From Paenibacillus agilis (lineage in GTDB: Bacteria; Bacillota; Bacilli; Paenibacillales; Paenibacillaceae), in the NCBI RefSeq assembly GCF_007786455.1, contig NZ_VNJK01000006.1, positions 1-64,000 of the forward strand: a DNA stretch of 64,000 nt. The letters are read 5' to 3'. A program made the position numbers and the translations under genes. Under the pieces are notes generated by a model. The model did not search any database. It was not told where the DNA came from and was given only the letters and a program-made list of their open reading frames with translations. Position 1 is the stretch's first letter; every line of letters starts with the position of its first letter. Positions 31,944 through 40,597 of this stretch are shown in pieces.

Positions 31944-31972
31944 ATAATAATACTTTCTTTGGCATCTGTCAA
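31944..31972 (-). promoter_or_regulatory. Promoter with the 17-mer as its spacer (PcfJ/NAD operon)
   Basis: Exact TTGACA (31967-31972) and TATTAT (31944-31949). The 17-base spacer 31950-31966 is GATGCCAAAGAAAGTAT. The cleanest example of element and promoter superimposed. Confidence 0.85.
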
Positions 31973-32001
31973 CGCTTTTTGAAAAGTTTTTTATAATACT
32001 T

Positions 32002-32154
32002 TTAAAGGGTTTTAACGATAGGCGCACAGAAGTAATATAGGTCTTGTCCTATCATAGACGGCGCTTTGCCGCACTTTACACAAAACGGTAGTCTAGTGGT
32101 ATCTGTAACTTCTCCTGAATCATCCATTTCGACTCTATTGCAGTTAATAGGCAA
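32002..32154 (-). CDS. Possible small zinc-binding protein, 50 aa
   Basis: TTG 32154 is within the T run of the terminator. The frame gives LPFCVKCGKAPSMIGQDLYY then FCAPIVKTL, a plausible zinc-ribbon half. No ribosome site and the position after a terminator argue against normal expression. May be a remnant. Confidence 0.3.
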   Translation of the reverse strand: MPINCNRVEMDDSGEVTDTTRLPFCVKCGKAPSMIGQDLYYFCAPIVKTL

Positions 32155-32182
32155 AAAAAAATAAGGAGGGCTTATGCCCTCC
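32152..32182 (-). terminator. Strong terminator after the transporter gene
   Basis: GGAGGGC / GCCCTCC stem (32165-32171, 32176-32182), loop of four, then TTATTTTTTTTT on the leftward strand. Confidence 0.9.
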
Positions 32183-32184
32183 AA

Positions 32185-32469
32185 CTACTTCTTCTTCTTG
32201 CGATAAATAATAACCTGCGCCAGCACAGTAACAGCCAATGCTAAATTCAAAATCTCTGTAACCAGATAGCCAAACGTTCCGAACTTGATGAAGATAACAA
32301 ACGCATTGACAGTCAATAGTGAGATTGCTACGATGAGCAAAATCCAGAATGGCATAGACATACTTGAAACATCTTTCGTCTTATAGTTTTTAACTATTTG
32401 TGGGAAATAGCAAATAGTTAGAAAGATGGTTGCCAACATTGGTACGATATCTAGTAGAAAACTATCCAT
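32185..32469 (-). CDS. PQ-loop (SemiSWEET-like) transporter
   Basis: 94 aa from ATG 32469, after GGAGG. Three hydrophobic segments; the first carries TICYFPQIVKNYKTKDVSSM, the PQ motif and following S-(x)n-S-x-x-FW typical of SemiSWEETs. These three-helix proteins dimerise and carry sugars. Next to a deoxyribosyltransferase gene, it could move a nucleoside or deoxyribose; inference from position. Confidence 0.75.
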   Translation of the reverse strand: MDSFLLDIVPMLATIFLTICYFPQIVKNYKTKDVSSMSMPFWILLIVAISLLTVNAFVIFIKFGTFGYLVTEILNLALAVTVLAQVIIYRKKKK

Positions 32470-32974
32470 TGTTAATATCCTCCTTGACATAAGTCATAAA
32501 GTCCTCGATGAGCGAATCAATGTCTAAGAATACAGCACCATTTTGCTTGACAAGACCTACAACGAACAGATTTCGATACATGAATTGATTCTCTGTGCAA
32601 TCCTCAATCAAAGCGCCAATCTTTTGCGTATTGTCTCTACCACCTTGACGAATGTCTGTATACAAAGCAAAGATAGGCTTCCCTGTAGTAGAATACATGC
32701 CAATCTCTGCGGCTACGCCAGAATCAATCTCAACTCCATCAATAACTGCCACTAAGAAATCGGAAGTCATTAACGATTCTGAATCAAGCTTCGCAATCAT
32801 TACACTATCAGCATAACTTGATTTATCATTAATCGTTTGCTCTTGCGGCACGAACAAGTCTAGCTGTTCACCTGTTATCTCTCGATAGGCTCCTCGTAAT
32901 TGAGTTGCAATAACTCGATTCACCATTCTGTCTCCCAATGAGAAAAGCCCATTAGCCAAATAACCCTTCATCAT
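32462..32974 (-). CDS. Nucleoside 2-deoxyribosyltransferase family
   Basis: 170 aa. Strand MKGYLANGLFSLGD, helix VIATQLRGAYRE, then LVAVIDGVEIDSGVAAEIGM: the D-(x)n-D-S-G-x-x-x-E-x-G catalytic signature of the family, with E as nucleophile. It exchanges bases between deoxynucleosides or releases them, feeding salvage. Overlaps the transporter start. Confidence 0.85.
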   Translation of the reverse strand: MMKGYLANGLFSLGDRMVNRVIATQLRGAYREITGEQLDLFVPQEQTINDKSSYADSVMIAKLDSESLMTSDFLVAVIDGVEIDSGVAAEIGMYSTTGKPIFALYTDIRQGGRDNTQKIGALIEDCTENQFMYRNLFVVGLVKQNGAVFLDIDSLIEDFMTYVKEDINNG

Positions 32975-33000
32975 TAAACCCCCTATAAATGAATTAAGTA

Positions 33001-33021
33001 GGGAAGGCGTTTTGCCCTCCC
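33001..33021 (-). terminator. Hairpin after the thioredoxin gene, possible terminator
   Basis: GGGAGGGC / GCCTTCCC with loop AAAAC on the leftward strand; only a weak T tract follows. Confidence 0.5.
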
Positions 33022-33028
33022 CTGCGTA

Positions 33029-33286
33029 CTATCCACGTTTCTCAAACAGTGCTTTGATTGCATCCTGATTTGCACCAGAAACTCTATCCAACACATTGCC
33101 AGATTCATCTAGCAACATAATTGTCGGTGTGCTTTGTACTCCAAGCTTTTGTGCCAATTCAAACGCCGCATTATCCATAGCAATATCATGCGATTCATCA
33201 ACTTTCAAACCTAAATGATTCAACAATCCATCCACTACACGACAAGGTACACAACTCGGTTGTACAAACTTAATTACTTTATTCAT
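33029..33286 (-). CDS. Thioredoxin-like protein
   Basis: 85 aa. Active site PSCVPCRVV, cis-proline region QSTPTIMLLDESG and closing GANQDAIKALFE. It probably reduces ribonucleotide reductase, whose genes follow directly upstream on the same strand. Confidence 0.88.
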   Translation of the reverse strand: MNKVIKFVQPSCVPCRVVDGLLNHLGLKVDESHDIAMDNAAFELAQKLGVQSTPTIMLLDESGNVLDRVSGANQDAIKALFEKRG

Positions 33287-33313
33287 TACTAATCATCCTC
33301 CAATAATTTTAAT

Positions 33314-34357
33314 TTAGGCTACTGCTTTGCCAAGCATTGATTCAAGTCTTGCAAAATCACTATCTCCGATAGGAACCAGATTGATAGAACGAACATAGCC
33401 ATTTCCTTTAGCACTAAAGAAATCATGGTTCTTTGTCTCAGTGTCGATACCATTCAAGATAATTGGATTCACAACGACATTATCAAAGTAAGGAGCGATA
33501 CCAAGATTGGACAAAGCTTTATTCGCGTTATATCTTACGAACTCCATAACTTCATCAACCAAGTCGATTTCCCCATAAACCTCTTCTGTAAACTCTGCTT
33601 CATGGTCGTACAGCTCGATAAGCAACTCTCGCGTCTCTGTATCGACTTCTTCTTTTTCTTCGTCATTCAATTCTTTATAAACGTTCTGTGCTTCCAGACC
33701 GACCAATACACCATGAATAGATTCATCGCGAATGATAGCCCAAATGATTTCAGCAGAATTAATCATTTTCTTCTGTCCAACAGCCAAGTACAATGGATAA
33801 AAGAACCCACTGTAAAATAAGAACGATTCAAGAAGAACTGACGCTACCATAGCCATATACAAGTCCTTCCTGCTAGGTTTGATATTGAACAACTTATGGT
33901 ATTTGCCAACAATAATTTCCGCGATACGTTGAAGGTTCTTGTGATTCTCTTGATATTCGTACAGTTCTCTTTCCTCTGCCTTATCAGTGATAAGGGATTG
34001 GAAAATGTTACTGTATGACTTTGCATGAACAGCTTCCATCATCTGCATAAATGAAAACACAGAAGAGATGTGTTGATTCTTCGTATGCAACACTAACAAT
34101 GGCATGCCTTGACTAAATTGTTCAGTGTCAAGGTGCGTCAATTTAATCAATGCTTTCTTGTATGCTTCTTTCTGTTGTGGTGTCAACAAGTCCCATATAG
34201 CTTTATCGTTAGAGGGGCTATATTCCTCTGGCAACCAGAACTGTTGAACATTTTGATTCCAGAAACGAAGACCTACACTATCCTTCGATAATTCATTCCA
34301 GTTAATCGCTTTTCTTCGCTTCGATAATTCATCCCAATTAATTACTTCTGCTGACAT
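33314..34357 (-). CDS. nrdF: Ribonucleotide reductase class Ib, beta subunit
   Basis: 347 aa. Metal and radical residues in order: LDTEQFSQGMP, MEAVHAKSYSNIF (E, H and radical Y), LLESFLFYSGFF, and IRDESIHGVL (E and H). It houses the metal-tyrosyl radical. The first 25 residues hold an imperfect duplication (INWDELSKRRKA then INWNELSKDS). No intron or intein, in contrast to the SPbeta reductase genes. Confidence 0.95.
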   Translation of the reverse strand: MSAEVINWDELSKRRKAINWNELSKDSVGLRFWNQNVQQFWLPEEYSPSNDKAIWDLLTPQQKEAYKKALIKLTHLDTEQFSQGMPLLVLHTKNQHISSVFSFMQMMEAVHAKSYSNIFQSLITDKAEERELYEYQENHKNLQRIAEIIVGKYHKLFNIKPSRKDLYMAMVASVLLESFLFYSGFFYPLYLAVGQKKMINSAEIIWAIIRDESIHGVLVGLEAQNVYKELNDEEKEEVDTETRELLIELYDHEAEFTEEVYGEIDLVDEVMEFVRYNANKALSNLGIAPYFDNVVVNPIILNGIDTETKNHDFFSAKGNGYVRSINLVPIGDSDFARLESMLGKAVA

Positions 34358-34436
34358 TTATTCAACACCTCTTTCAATTTTCGAACATCCCTTTGTATAA
34401 CAGGTTATACTATAATTACATGTACTTTTGTTGGCA

Positions 34437-36533
34437 TCAAACAGAACAGCTTTCGCACTCATCTATCTTCAATGTCTTGGTGCGAGTGTAATATAGCGAC
34501 TTCAATCCTTTCGCCCAAGCATAAGCGTACATGCTTGCTAGTTCGTTAGATGGCGTGTTGCTTGTTACATAAAGGATTGTGGAAATCCCTTGGTCTACGT
34601 GTTCTTGGATAACTGCTACAAGGTCAATCATCTTATACATATCAATGTCATACGCTGTCTTGTAGTAGAAATACGTATCCATCGACAGGAATGGCATTGG
34701 GTAGTACGTTTGAGCAGTTCCATACATGCGGTTCTCAACAACGTTAACGATTGGTGCAATAGATGGAGTTGCGTTCTGGATGTAAGAGATTGATTGCGTT
34801 GGTGCGATTGCCAAGCGGTAACTGTGATACATACCATTTTTCATAACAACATTCATCAGAGCCTTCCAATCTTCTCTTGTTGGAATGTGCATTCCATCGA
34901 ACAACTTCGCGATTTTCTCAAACCTCGGCAAGTAATCGTTCTCGATATATTTTTTAAAGTAAGAGCCATCAGCGTAATCCGATTTATCGAAGTCTCGGAA
35001 GACCTTACCCTTCTCTAGTGAAATCTGCATCGAACGTTCAATTGTGAAGTAGTTGACCATCATGAAGAATACATTAGCAAAATCCTTCGCTTCTTCCGAT
35101 TCATAGTCAATTTGATTTTTAGCGTAGAAGCCATGAAGATTCATCGCTCCGAAACCTACACTGTGCATTTCATCATTCGCCAGCTTGACAGAAGGAACCT
35201 GTGGGATACTGGTTTCATCAGAAACAGTTGTCAACGCGTCCATTGCCGAATAACTTGTTTCCTTGATGCGTTTAGTCTCCATCATATTCACAACGTTACC
35301 AGAAGACAGGTTGCAGGAAATATCACGATTATACTCGTTCAAACGATTCATATCGTTCGGATCGTCAATATACGAAACCTCTTGCAGTTGCATGATTTCT
35401 GTACACAGATTGGATTGCTTAATAGAACCGATGTTACGCAAAGCATGAACCTTATTAGCGTTGTCGATATACATGATGTAAGGGTAGCCTGATTCGAATT
35501 GCAATTCTGCAATCAAATCCAACATTCTACGAGCGTTCAGTTTTTTCTTCTTAACTGTCTGAGCCGCAACAAGTTTTTCATACCATTTGTTCATGTTCAT
35601 ATCATCGAGATGTACGCCGAACGTCTTATTTACGCTGTATGGCTCAAAGACATAGTAATCTTCACCTTTCCAAGCCTTACGCATAAAGACGTCAGGAACG
35701 ATAACCCCAATAGACAACGATTGAAGACGAACCTTTTCGTCAGCATTGATTTTCTTCGTAGAAAGGAATTCTTCAATATCCCATCCCATGATGCTGTAAT
35801 ATCCTGCCCCTGCACCCTTACGTTGCCCTAATTGGTCAACATACGAGTAAACATCTTCCCAAATCTTCAACACTGGCAAGATGCCAGAGGCACAATTATC
35901 AATGCCTTTGATTGGTGCGTTGCGACCACGAAGACGAGTGAAGTTTGTTGCTACGCCGCCACCAATCTTGGACAGTTGCATCGAAGCATTTGCATTGTAT
36001 GCGATTGAATTGAGAGAGTCATCAAGAGATAGCAAGAAACAACTTACTAATTCTCCTGCACGAACCAGTCCAGCATTCTTAAAGGTTGGCGTTGCTGGCT
36101 GTAAATTCTGCAACATCATATCGTGACAGATACGCATTGCTTTAGCAAAGTCACCTTGACCTAAGAATAAGGCAACAATCGCAACCCTATCTTCATAGGA
36201 TTCTAAGAAATTTAGGTTGTTATCGCTAGTTAGCGCGTAGTCATTATAGAACTTACTAACAGCCATAAAGGATTGAAACTCGAATTTGAAGCTGTAGCAA
36301 AAATCGTGAATTTCTTGAATTTGCTCAAAGTTGTACATATCGTAGAAATTGATATAGTAACTGTTGTGGATAAGGAAATCCATGCGCTCTTTAAGCGAGG
36401 AAAATTTTACTGACTTGGCTTCCACTGTTTTTAGGAACTCTTCGACAGCAATCTTATCCAGAAGCAACGCTTCAAAGTCAAAGTTCTCCTTAAATTGGTT
36501 TGCCATCTTATTATTTAGCTCGATATACTTCAT
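34437..36533 (-). CDS. nrdE: Ribonucleotide reductase class Ib, alpha subunit
   Basis: 698 aa, normal length. Has LVSCFLLSLDDSLNSI, the redox cysteine; IGGGVATNFTRLRG; SNLCTEIMQ with the catalytic cysteine and glutamate; and a C-terminal CESC pair that accepts electrons. It makes deoxyribonucleoside diphosphates. Its stop codon lies within a 17-mer variant (34422-34438). Confidence 0.96.
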   Translation of the reverse strand: MKYIELNNKMANQFKENFDFEALLLDKIAVEEFLKTVEAKSVKFSSLKERMDFLIHNSYYINFYDMYNFEQIQEIHDFCYSFKFEFQSFMAVSKFYNDYALTSDNNLNFLESYEDRVAIVALFLGQGDFAKAMRICHDMMLQNLQPATPTFKNAGLVRAGELVSCFLLSLDDSLNSIAYNANASMQLSKIGGGVATNFTRLRGRNAPIKGIDNCASGILPVLKIWEDVYSYVDQLGQRKGAGAGYYSIMGWDIEEFLSTKKINADEKVRLQSLSIGVIVPDVFMRKAWKGEDYYVFEPYSVNKTFGVHLDDMNMNKWYEKLVAAQTVKKKKLNARRMLDLIAELQFESGYPYIMYIDNANKVHALRNIGSIKQSNLCTEIMQLQEVSYIDDPNDMNRLNEYNRDISCNLSSGNVVNMMETKRIKETSYSAMDALTTVSDETSIPQVPSVKLANDEMHSVGFGAMNLHGFYAKNQIDYESEEAKDFANVFFMMVNYFTIERSMQISLEKGKVFRDFDKSDYADGSYFKKYIENDYLPRFEKIAKLFDGMHIPTREDWKALMNVVMKNGMYHSYRLAIAPTQSISYIQNATPSIAPIVNVVENRMYGTAQTYYPMPFLSMDTYFYYKTAYDIDMYKMIDLVAVIQEHVDQGISTILYVTSNTPSNELASMYAYAWAKGLKSLYYTRTKTLKIDECESCSV

Positions 36534-36885
36534 TGATTCTATGCACCCTTTCCTTGAAATTCTCTGTGTCTGTATCGCTTCCTTGTAACTCGAATTTTAG
36601 AAGGATGGGAACATTGTACAGATAAGAAATTGTATTGGCACTTCTTGCAAAATGCTCTTTCCAGTTCATATTCCCACTGGCGGCAACAGCAACAAGATTC
36701 TTCTTATTGTGTTTGAGGAATTCCGTCACTTCTGCTGGAACCTCTCCGAAGCCAGTTGTATAAGTTATCAACACGAAAGGCTCATTGACGACACCAATGG
36801 TATCGTCAATTTTAACAGCCCTCATGTCAAGGCGGTCTACAAAACGCTGAACTTGACCTGTCTTAGACGCATAAACGATTAACAT
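36511..36885 (-). CDS. nrdI: NrdI flavodoxin-like activator
   Basis: 124 aa. YASKTGQVQRFVDRL phosphate loop, ITYTTGFGEVPAEV, and VAASGNMNWKEHF flavin loops. NrdI supplies oxidant to assemble the manganese radical of NrdF. Overlaps NrdE by 23 bases. Confidence 0.93.
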   Translation of the reverse strand: MLIVYASKTGQVQRFVDRLDMRAVKIDDTIGVVNEPFVLITYTTGFGEVPAEVTEFLKHNKKNLVAVAASGNMNWKEHFARSANTISYLYNVPILLKFELQGSDTDTENFKERVHRINEVYRAK

Positions 36886-38588
36886 TATTCAGTCACACGA
36901 TAGTCTTCCAAGAAGACTTGTTTCGTTGTAATCCATCGCTTATGACCGCCATGATAGAATCGGTTCAAATTAAGGCTTCCGATTGCGTCAATCTCGGTTG
37001 CAAAGTTGCTCTCATCATTGAAATGAGCTTCGATATCCTGTGCATAGTTATCCTGTGTACGGAATTTCATCAAAGCAAAGCTATCTTCGCAATTAATCTT
37101 AACTGTATCGTTATTACTACCCATAACTGCTCGAACATGATTGCCAAGCTTCTTGGTGAAAGCTTCTTCTGCAACCAAGCCTTTTACTAGGAATTTAGGC
37201 TCTGGAAAGCCTTGTCCAACAATTTTTGCAAACTTCTCAACCTGTTTAATGTCCATCTCTTCAATGTCACTAGCTTCCATTTCCAAGTCATATTCGATAC
37301 TCTTTTGGAGGTCTGTACTATCTAAAGTGTCATTGAAGTAGGAAATTATCTTATCTAGGTCTTCTTCTGCAAAAGACACACCAAATGCCCCTTCGTGACC
37401 TTGTGCAAAGTGGAATAATCCAGAGTCCATGCAGAGCGATTTTAGCGGTATTACGCCAACGCTACGCGCACTTCCCATGTATTTGTTGCTCTTACTTTCC
37501 TCACCCTCATATGTGAAATGCGTGAGTACTAGGACTGGCTTTTGGAATCGTTCAACAAATTCTGTTGCAATCAATCCACGAAAACCAGAGTCAATATCAT
37601 TGTCTACATAGATTATGATATTGTTTGAAGTGTCGATACTTTCTATGGCACTCTCGACATACCTTTTCTGGTTCGCCTTACGTTCTTCGTTCATTGTAAT
37701 CATCTCTTCAACCAGTTCTTTTGCGCGAACTTCATCGGCACATGTAACCAGTTCAAGAGCCAACTCAATTTTATCAAAACGAGAACACGCGCCGATGATT
37801 GGTGCAATCTTAAAGCTTATGTTCATCGTGTTAATCCCTTCGGAAAAGTCGATTTTGCTTTGTTTTAAAATCTCCTTAATTCCAAGATTGTTTATGTTAT
37901 TGATGCCATTGTAGATAAGATAACGATTCTCCATGTTCTTAATGTCCATCATATCCGCAACGATTCCGATAGCAGATAGGTCGCGGTAATCATCGGCAAG
38001 TTCAATGTTCAGATATTCATCAAGAACTTGACAAACTTTGTAGCACATTGCACTACCTGACAAATGCTTGTTTGGATAGTCTCCCATTTGACAATTGACA
38101 ATATCAGCATATGGATTGTCTCTGTCAATTTTGTGATGGTCGATGATAACAATAGGAATACCTTTATCATGAAGTTCCTTGCAAGCTTCAACAGAATTTG
38201 AGGACGAATCCACAATGATAACCAATTCAATATCGTCTTCGATTTGGTCGAGAACAGTTTCCAAACCATGACCTTGACTACGCTGTGCGTGTATGTAGGT
38301 AACGTTTGGAGTCAATTCACGAAGATAATTAAACATAATTCCTGTAGAGCAAACTCCATCAGTATCAATGTCTGCAACGATACAGATCTTCATCCCCTTA
38401 TGGATGGCTTTGATGATGATCTCAACTACCTTATCCATGTTCAAGAGATTATATGGACTGTTTAAGGAGGTCGAGGGAGGATTCATCCACTCTTCAAGAT
38501 TCTTGATGTTCCTGACTTTTGCTAATTTCTCAATTAACAAAAGGTCATCTTTCACCTTGATTTTGTTGCGCTTAATCCATTTAGCCAT
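36885..38588 (-). CDS. RecJ-like single-strand DNA exonuclease (DHH family)
   Basis: 567 aa from ATG 38588, eight bases after AAGGAG. DHH signatures: CIVADIDTDGVCSTG (motif I), a D in LVIIVDSSS, PIVIIDHHKID (DHH), and a DHHA1-type domain later with GFRGLIATEFVERFQKPVLV and GSARS. It degrades single-stranded DNA 5' to 3' in recombination and repair. The SPbeta relative is YorK. Confidence 0.92.
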   Translation of the reverse strand: MAKWIKRNKIKVKDDLLLIEKLAKVRNIKNLEEWMNPPSTSLNSPYNLLNMDKVVEIIIKAIHKGMKICIVADIDTDGVCSTGIMFNYLRELTPNVTYIHAQRSQGHGLETVLDQIEDDIELVIIVDSSSNSVEACKELHDKGIPIVIIDHHKIDRDNPYADIVNCQMGDYPNKHLSGSAMCYKVCQVLDEYLNIELADDYRDLSAIGIVADMMDIKNMENRYLIYNGINNINNLGIKEILKQSKIDFSEGINTMNISFKIAPIIGACSRFDKIELALELVTCADEVRAKELVEEMITMNEERKANQKRYVESAIESIDTSNNIIIYVDNDIDSGFRGLIATEFVERFQKPVLVLTHFTYEGEESKSNKYMGSARSVGVIPLKSLCMDSGLFHFAQGHEGAFGVSFAEEDLDKIISYFNDTLDSTDLQKSIEYDLEMEASDIEEMDIKQVEKFAKIVGQGFPEPKFLVKGLVAEEAFTKKLGNHVRAVMGSNNDTVKINCEDSFALMKFRTQDNYAQDIEAHFNDESNFATEIDAIGSLNLNRFYHGGHKRWITTKQVFLEDYRVTE

Positions 38589-38603
38589 TAAAGCAACTCC
38601 TTC

Positions 38604-38632
38604 ATTATAGTACTTTCTTTGGCATTCGTAAA
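38604..38632 (-). promoter_or_regulatory. Promoter with the 17-mer as its spacer (recJ/nrd operon)
   Basis: TATAAT (38604-38609), spacer 38610-38626 = AATGCCAAAGAAAGTAC, and a weaker -35 TTTACG (38627-38632). Confidence 0.65.
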
Positions 38633-38640
38633 AAGGAATA

Positions 38641-38889
38641 TTATGAGATGACTCCCATAAGATTAACCTCTTTATTTGTGCGATACGTTGCACGTACTTT
38701 GCCACTTTCCAACATATCCTCTAAGATTTCTTCGGTAAATTTATACTCAACACCGTCGATGGTATATATCTCGTCGAACCGAAGACTGATACACATTACC
38801 TGTCCATCTCTAAAACATCTTTCTATAAAAGCTAATACTGTCCTCGCCTTGTTTGGTTCGACTGCTACTTCTGCCTTTTTTCTTGCCAT
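38641..38889 (-). CDS. Hypothetical protein, 82 aa
   Basis: Basic start MARKKAEVAVEPNKA, then strands MCISLRFDEIYTID and KVRATYRTNKEVNLMGV. Overlaps the end of the 3D-domain gene by 25 bases. Not recognised. Confidence 0.55.
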   Translation of the reverse strand: MARKKAEVAVEPNKARTVLAFIERCFRDGQVMCISLRFDEIYTIDGVEYKFTEEILEDMLESGKVRATYRTNKEVNLMGVIS

Positions 38890-39545
38890 CCTTCTCTCAC
38901 GACCTTTAGCTGAACATTTTTCACACCAAGTTTATTAGATTCCTTCTCGCTACCTACAAGTAAATCAAGCTTATTGCCCTTTATTGCGCCGCCAGTATCT
39001 ATGGCAATTGCTTCATATGTGGTATCTCCATCTTTAATTACAACAATAGAACCAAGAGGGATTCTTCGCTTATCAACAGACAGAACTCTATACCCTAGAT
39101 ACTCTGTGGTATTTCTAACGTCAATTCCTGCCGCTGTAATGCCACTACAACCTTTACAATCCATTCCGTAATGAGTAAGTCTGTACGTTTCCCATTCGCC
39201 TTCATCAGAAACAACCTTTTTCGGTTTTTCTTCCTTCTTCTTTTTAACAACTGGTTTCGCCACAAACTTTGGCTCAGGTTTTACTTCTGCGGCTATAACT
39301 ACCGCCTTTTTCTTTTTCTCTTGAACATTTTTCTCTTCATCGACTTTCTTCTGCTCCTGCATCATGATTTGCAGAGCATTCTCCATCAAAGGATTATAAT
39401 ACATTGCTGTCTTTGGTTCAACTGTTTGTGCCTTTATTTCTTCTTCATGGCTTTGACTACTGCCAGTAGTAAGAGCCGCTAACAGAACTGAAAGTACAGG
39501 AAGTGCTATAAGACACTTCGACACTCGTTTATCAAATTTTCCCAC
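38865..39545 (-). CDS. 3D-domain protein with N-terminal signal anchor
   Basis: 226 aa. Hydrophobic segment LIALPVLSVLLAALTTG near the start, then a lysine/proline-rich linker (EKKKKAVVIAAEVKPEPKF, KKKKEEKPKK) and a C-terminal 3D domain: THYGMDCKGCSGITAAGIDV ... RIPLGSIVVI ... AIAIDTGGAIKGNKLDL, with the three aspartates of the MltA-like barrel. Such proteins act on cell-wall glycan. SPbeta YorM has the same domain and neighbour genes. Starts at GTG after AAGGTAAC. Confidence 0.88.
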   Translation of the reverse strand: MGKFDKRVSKCLIALPVLSVLLAALTTGSSQSHEEEIKAQTVEPKTAMYYNPLMENALQIMMQEQKKVDEEKNVQEKKKKAVVIAAEVKPEPKFVAKPVVKKKKEEKPKKVVSDEGEWETYRLTHYGMDCKGCSGITAAGIDVRNTTEYLGYRVLSVDKRRIPLGSIVVIKDGDTTYEAIAIDTGGAIKGNKLDLLVGSEKESNKLGVKNVQLKVVREGWQEKRQK

Positions 39546-40585
39546 GTTACCTTCCCCTTATCGACAGGCGCGTCCTTCTCACCGAGAAGTCCGATAGTGT
39601 CTTTAATCCAGAAGCATTTTCGTGTTCGTATCTGCTTCGCTTGCTTTCTTACATGCTCATCATCCATATCATTATCGAATGCAAAAGTTATATCAACGCC
39701 AAGCATAATGAGCATATGTGCCTGTACTGGACTCAACTCGGAGCCGCAAATCGCTACGCAATTCTTGAAACCATATTGGAATGCTTTCATGCAGGACTTT
39801 TCGGATTCGAAGACAATTACTTCACCTGTTTCTTTGATATATTGTAATGCTCTATGATAATTGAATAATTCAATGCTCTTGTCATAGCTGTACAGGTAGA
39901 GATACTTGATTTCATCAAGAACCCATTCATCCTCTCCAACATATCGACCTTTAATCGAAACCAACTCTCCTTGCGAGTTATGTACTGGAAACACAACTCG
40001 CATCGTCGTTTCATCGAACATCACTTCGAAAATCCGTTGCGTCCGAACACTGATTCCATCCTCAATGAAGTGTTCGTGCGGAATCGCACGATACCAACTG
40101 AAAACAGAGTCTTTGTCCAAAACTTGATTTTCTTTATCTCTCATGGTTTGCATTCTCTTCCGTTTCTTACGAGCCTTCTGCGTTGGTCTGAGGAAGGATA
40201 GATAATCTTTCTTCTCAATGACTTCTTCGAAATCATCACGCATTTCAAGGTACTCATGCCATCCAAGCAGATTGCAAATCCACGCTTTCACTTGATGAAG
40301 TACATCTTTCAATTCATCAAAAGTTTCAACTTCGTACAAGATATATCCAACAAGCATGTAAATATCGCCCGAAATCTGTTTACTTCTAACCTTCGAGGGA
40401 AGTGATTCAGATAGATATACTTGAACTGAACGACGATTATTACTGTGGAATCTTTCAGGAAGTTGTGCTTCCCACCTAGTTCCAACAGGTGTGATATATT
40501 CGCATTCGAGAGCTTCAAGTATTGGCTCTACTAAGCCTTCTTCATAAATTCGTTCCTTTATAATAGGCAAGTCGTTTATGTTCAT
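39506..40585 (-). CDS. Toprim DNA primase
   Basis: 359 aa. Toprim core: EVIVFESEKSCMKAFQYGF (conserved glutamate), then ITFAFDNDMDDE with the D-x-D pair; VVFPVHNSQGELVSIKGRYV precedes it as in DnaG. The usual N-terminal zinc-finger is absent, so template choice may differ or be supplied by a partner. It makes RNA primers with the helicase encoded next. Overlaps the 3D gene. Confidence 0.85.
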   Translation of the reverse strand: MNINDLPIIKERIYEEGLVEPILEALECEYITPVGTRWEAQLPERFHSNNRRSVQVYLSESLPSKVRSKQISGDIYMLVGYILYEVETFDELKDVLHQVKAWICNLLGWHEYLEMRDDFEEVIEKKDYLSFLRPTQKARKKRKRMQTMRDKENQVLDKDSVFSWYRAIPHEHFIEDGISVRTQRIFEVMFDETTMRVVFPVHNSQGELVSIKGRYVGEDEWVLDEIKYLYLYSYDKSIELFNYHRALQYIKETGEVIVFESEKSCMKAFQYGFKNCVAICGSELSPVQAHMLIMLGVDITFAFDNDMDDEHVRKQAKQIRTRKCFWIKDTIGLLGEKDAPVDKGKVTWENLINECRSVL

Positions 40586-40597
40586 CGTATCACCCTA

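Noticed and set aside
34437-36533. Intron or intein in nrdE/nrdF as in SPbeta
   Set aside because: Both proteins read through without extra blocks and at normal lengths (698 and 347 aa).
37636-37652. Further 17-mer copies at 37636, 48689 and 49244
   Set aside because: Three or more mismatches each, inside coding regions, and no promoter nearby; chance similarity in AT-rich coding DNA is likely.
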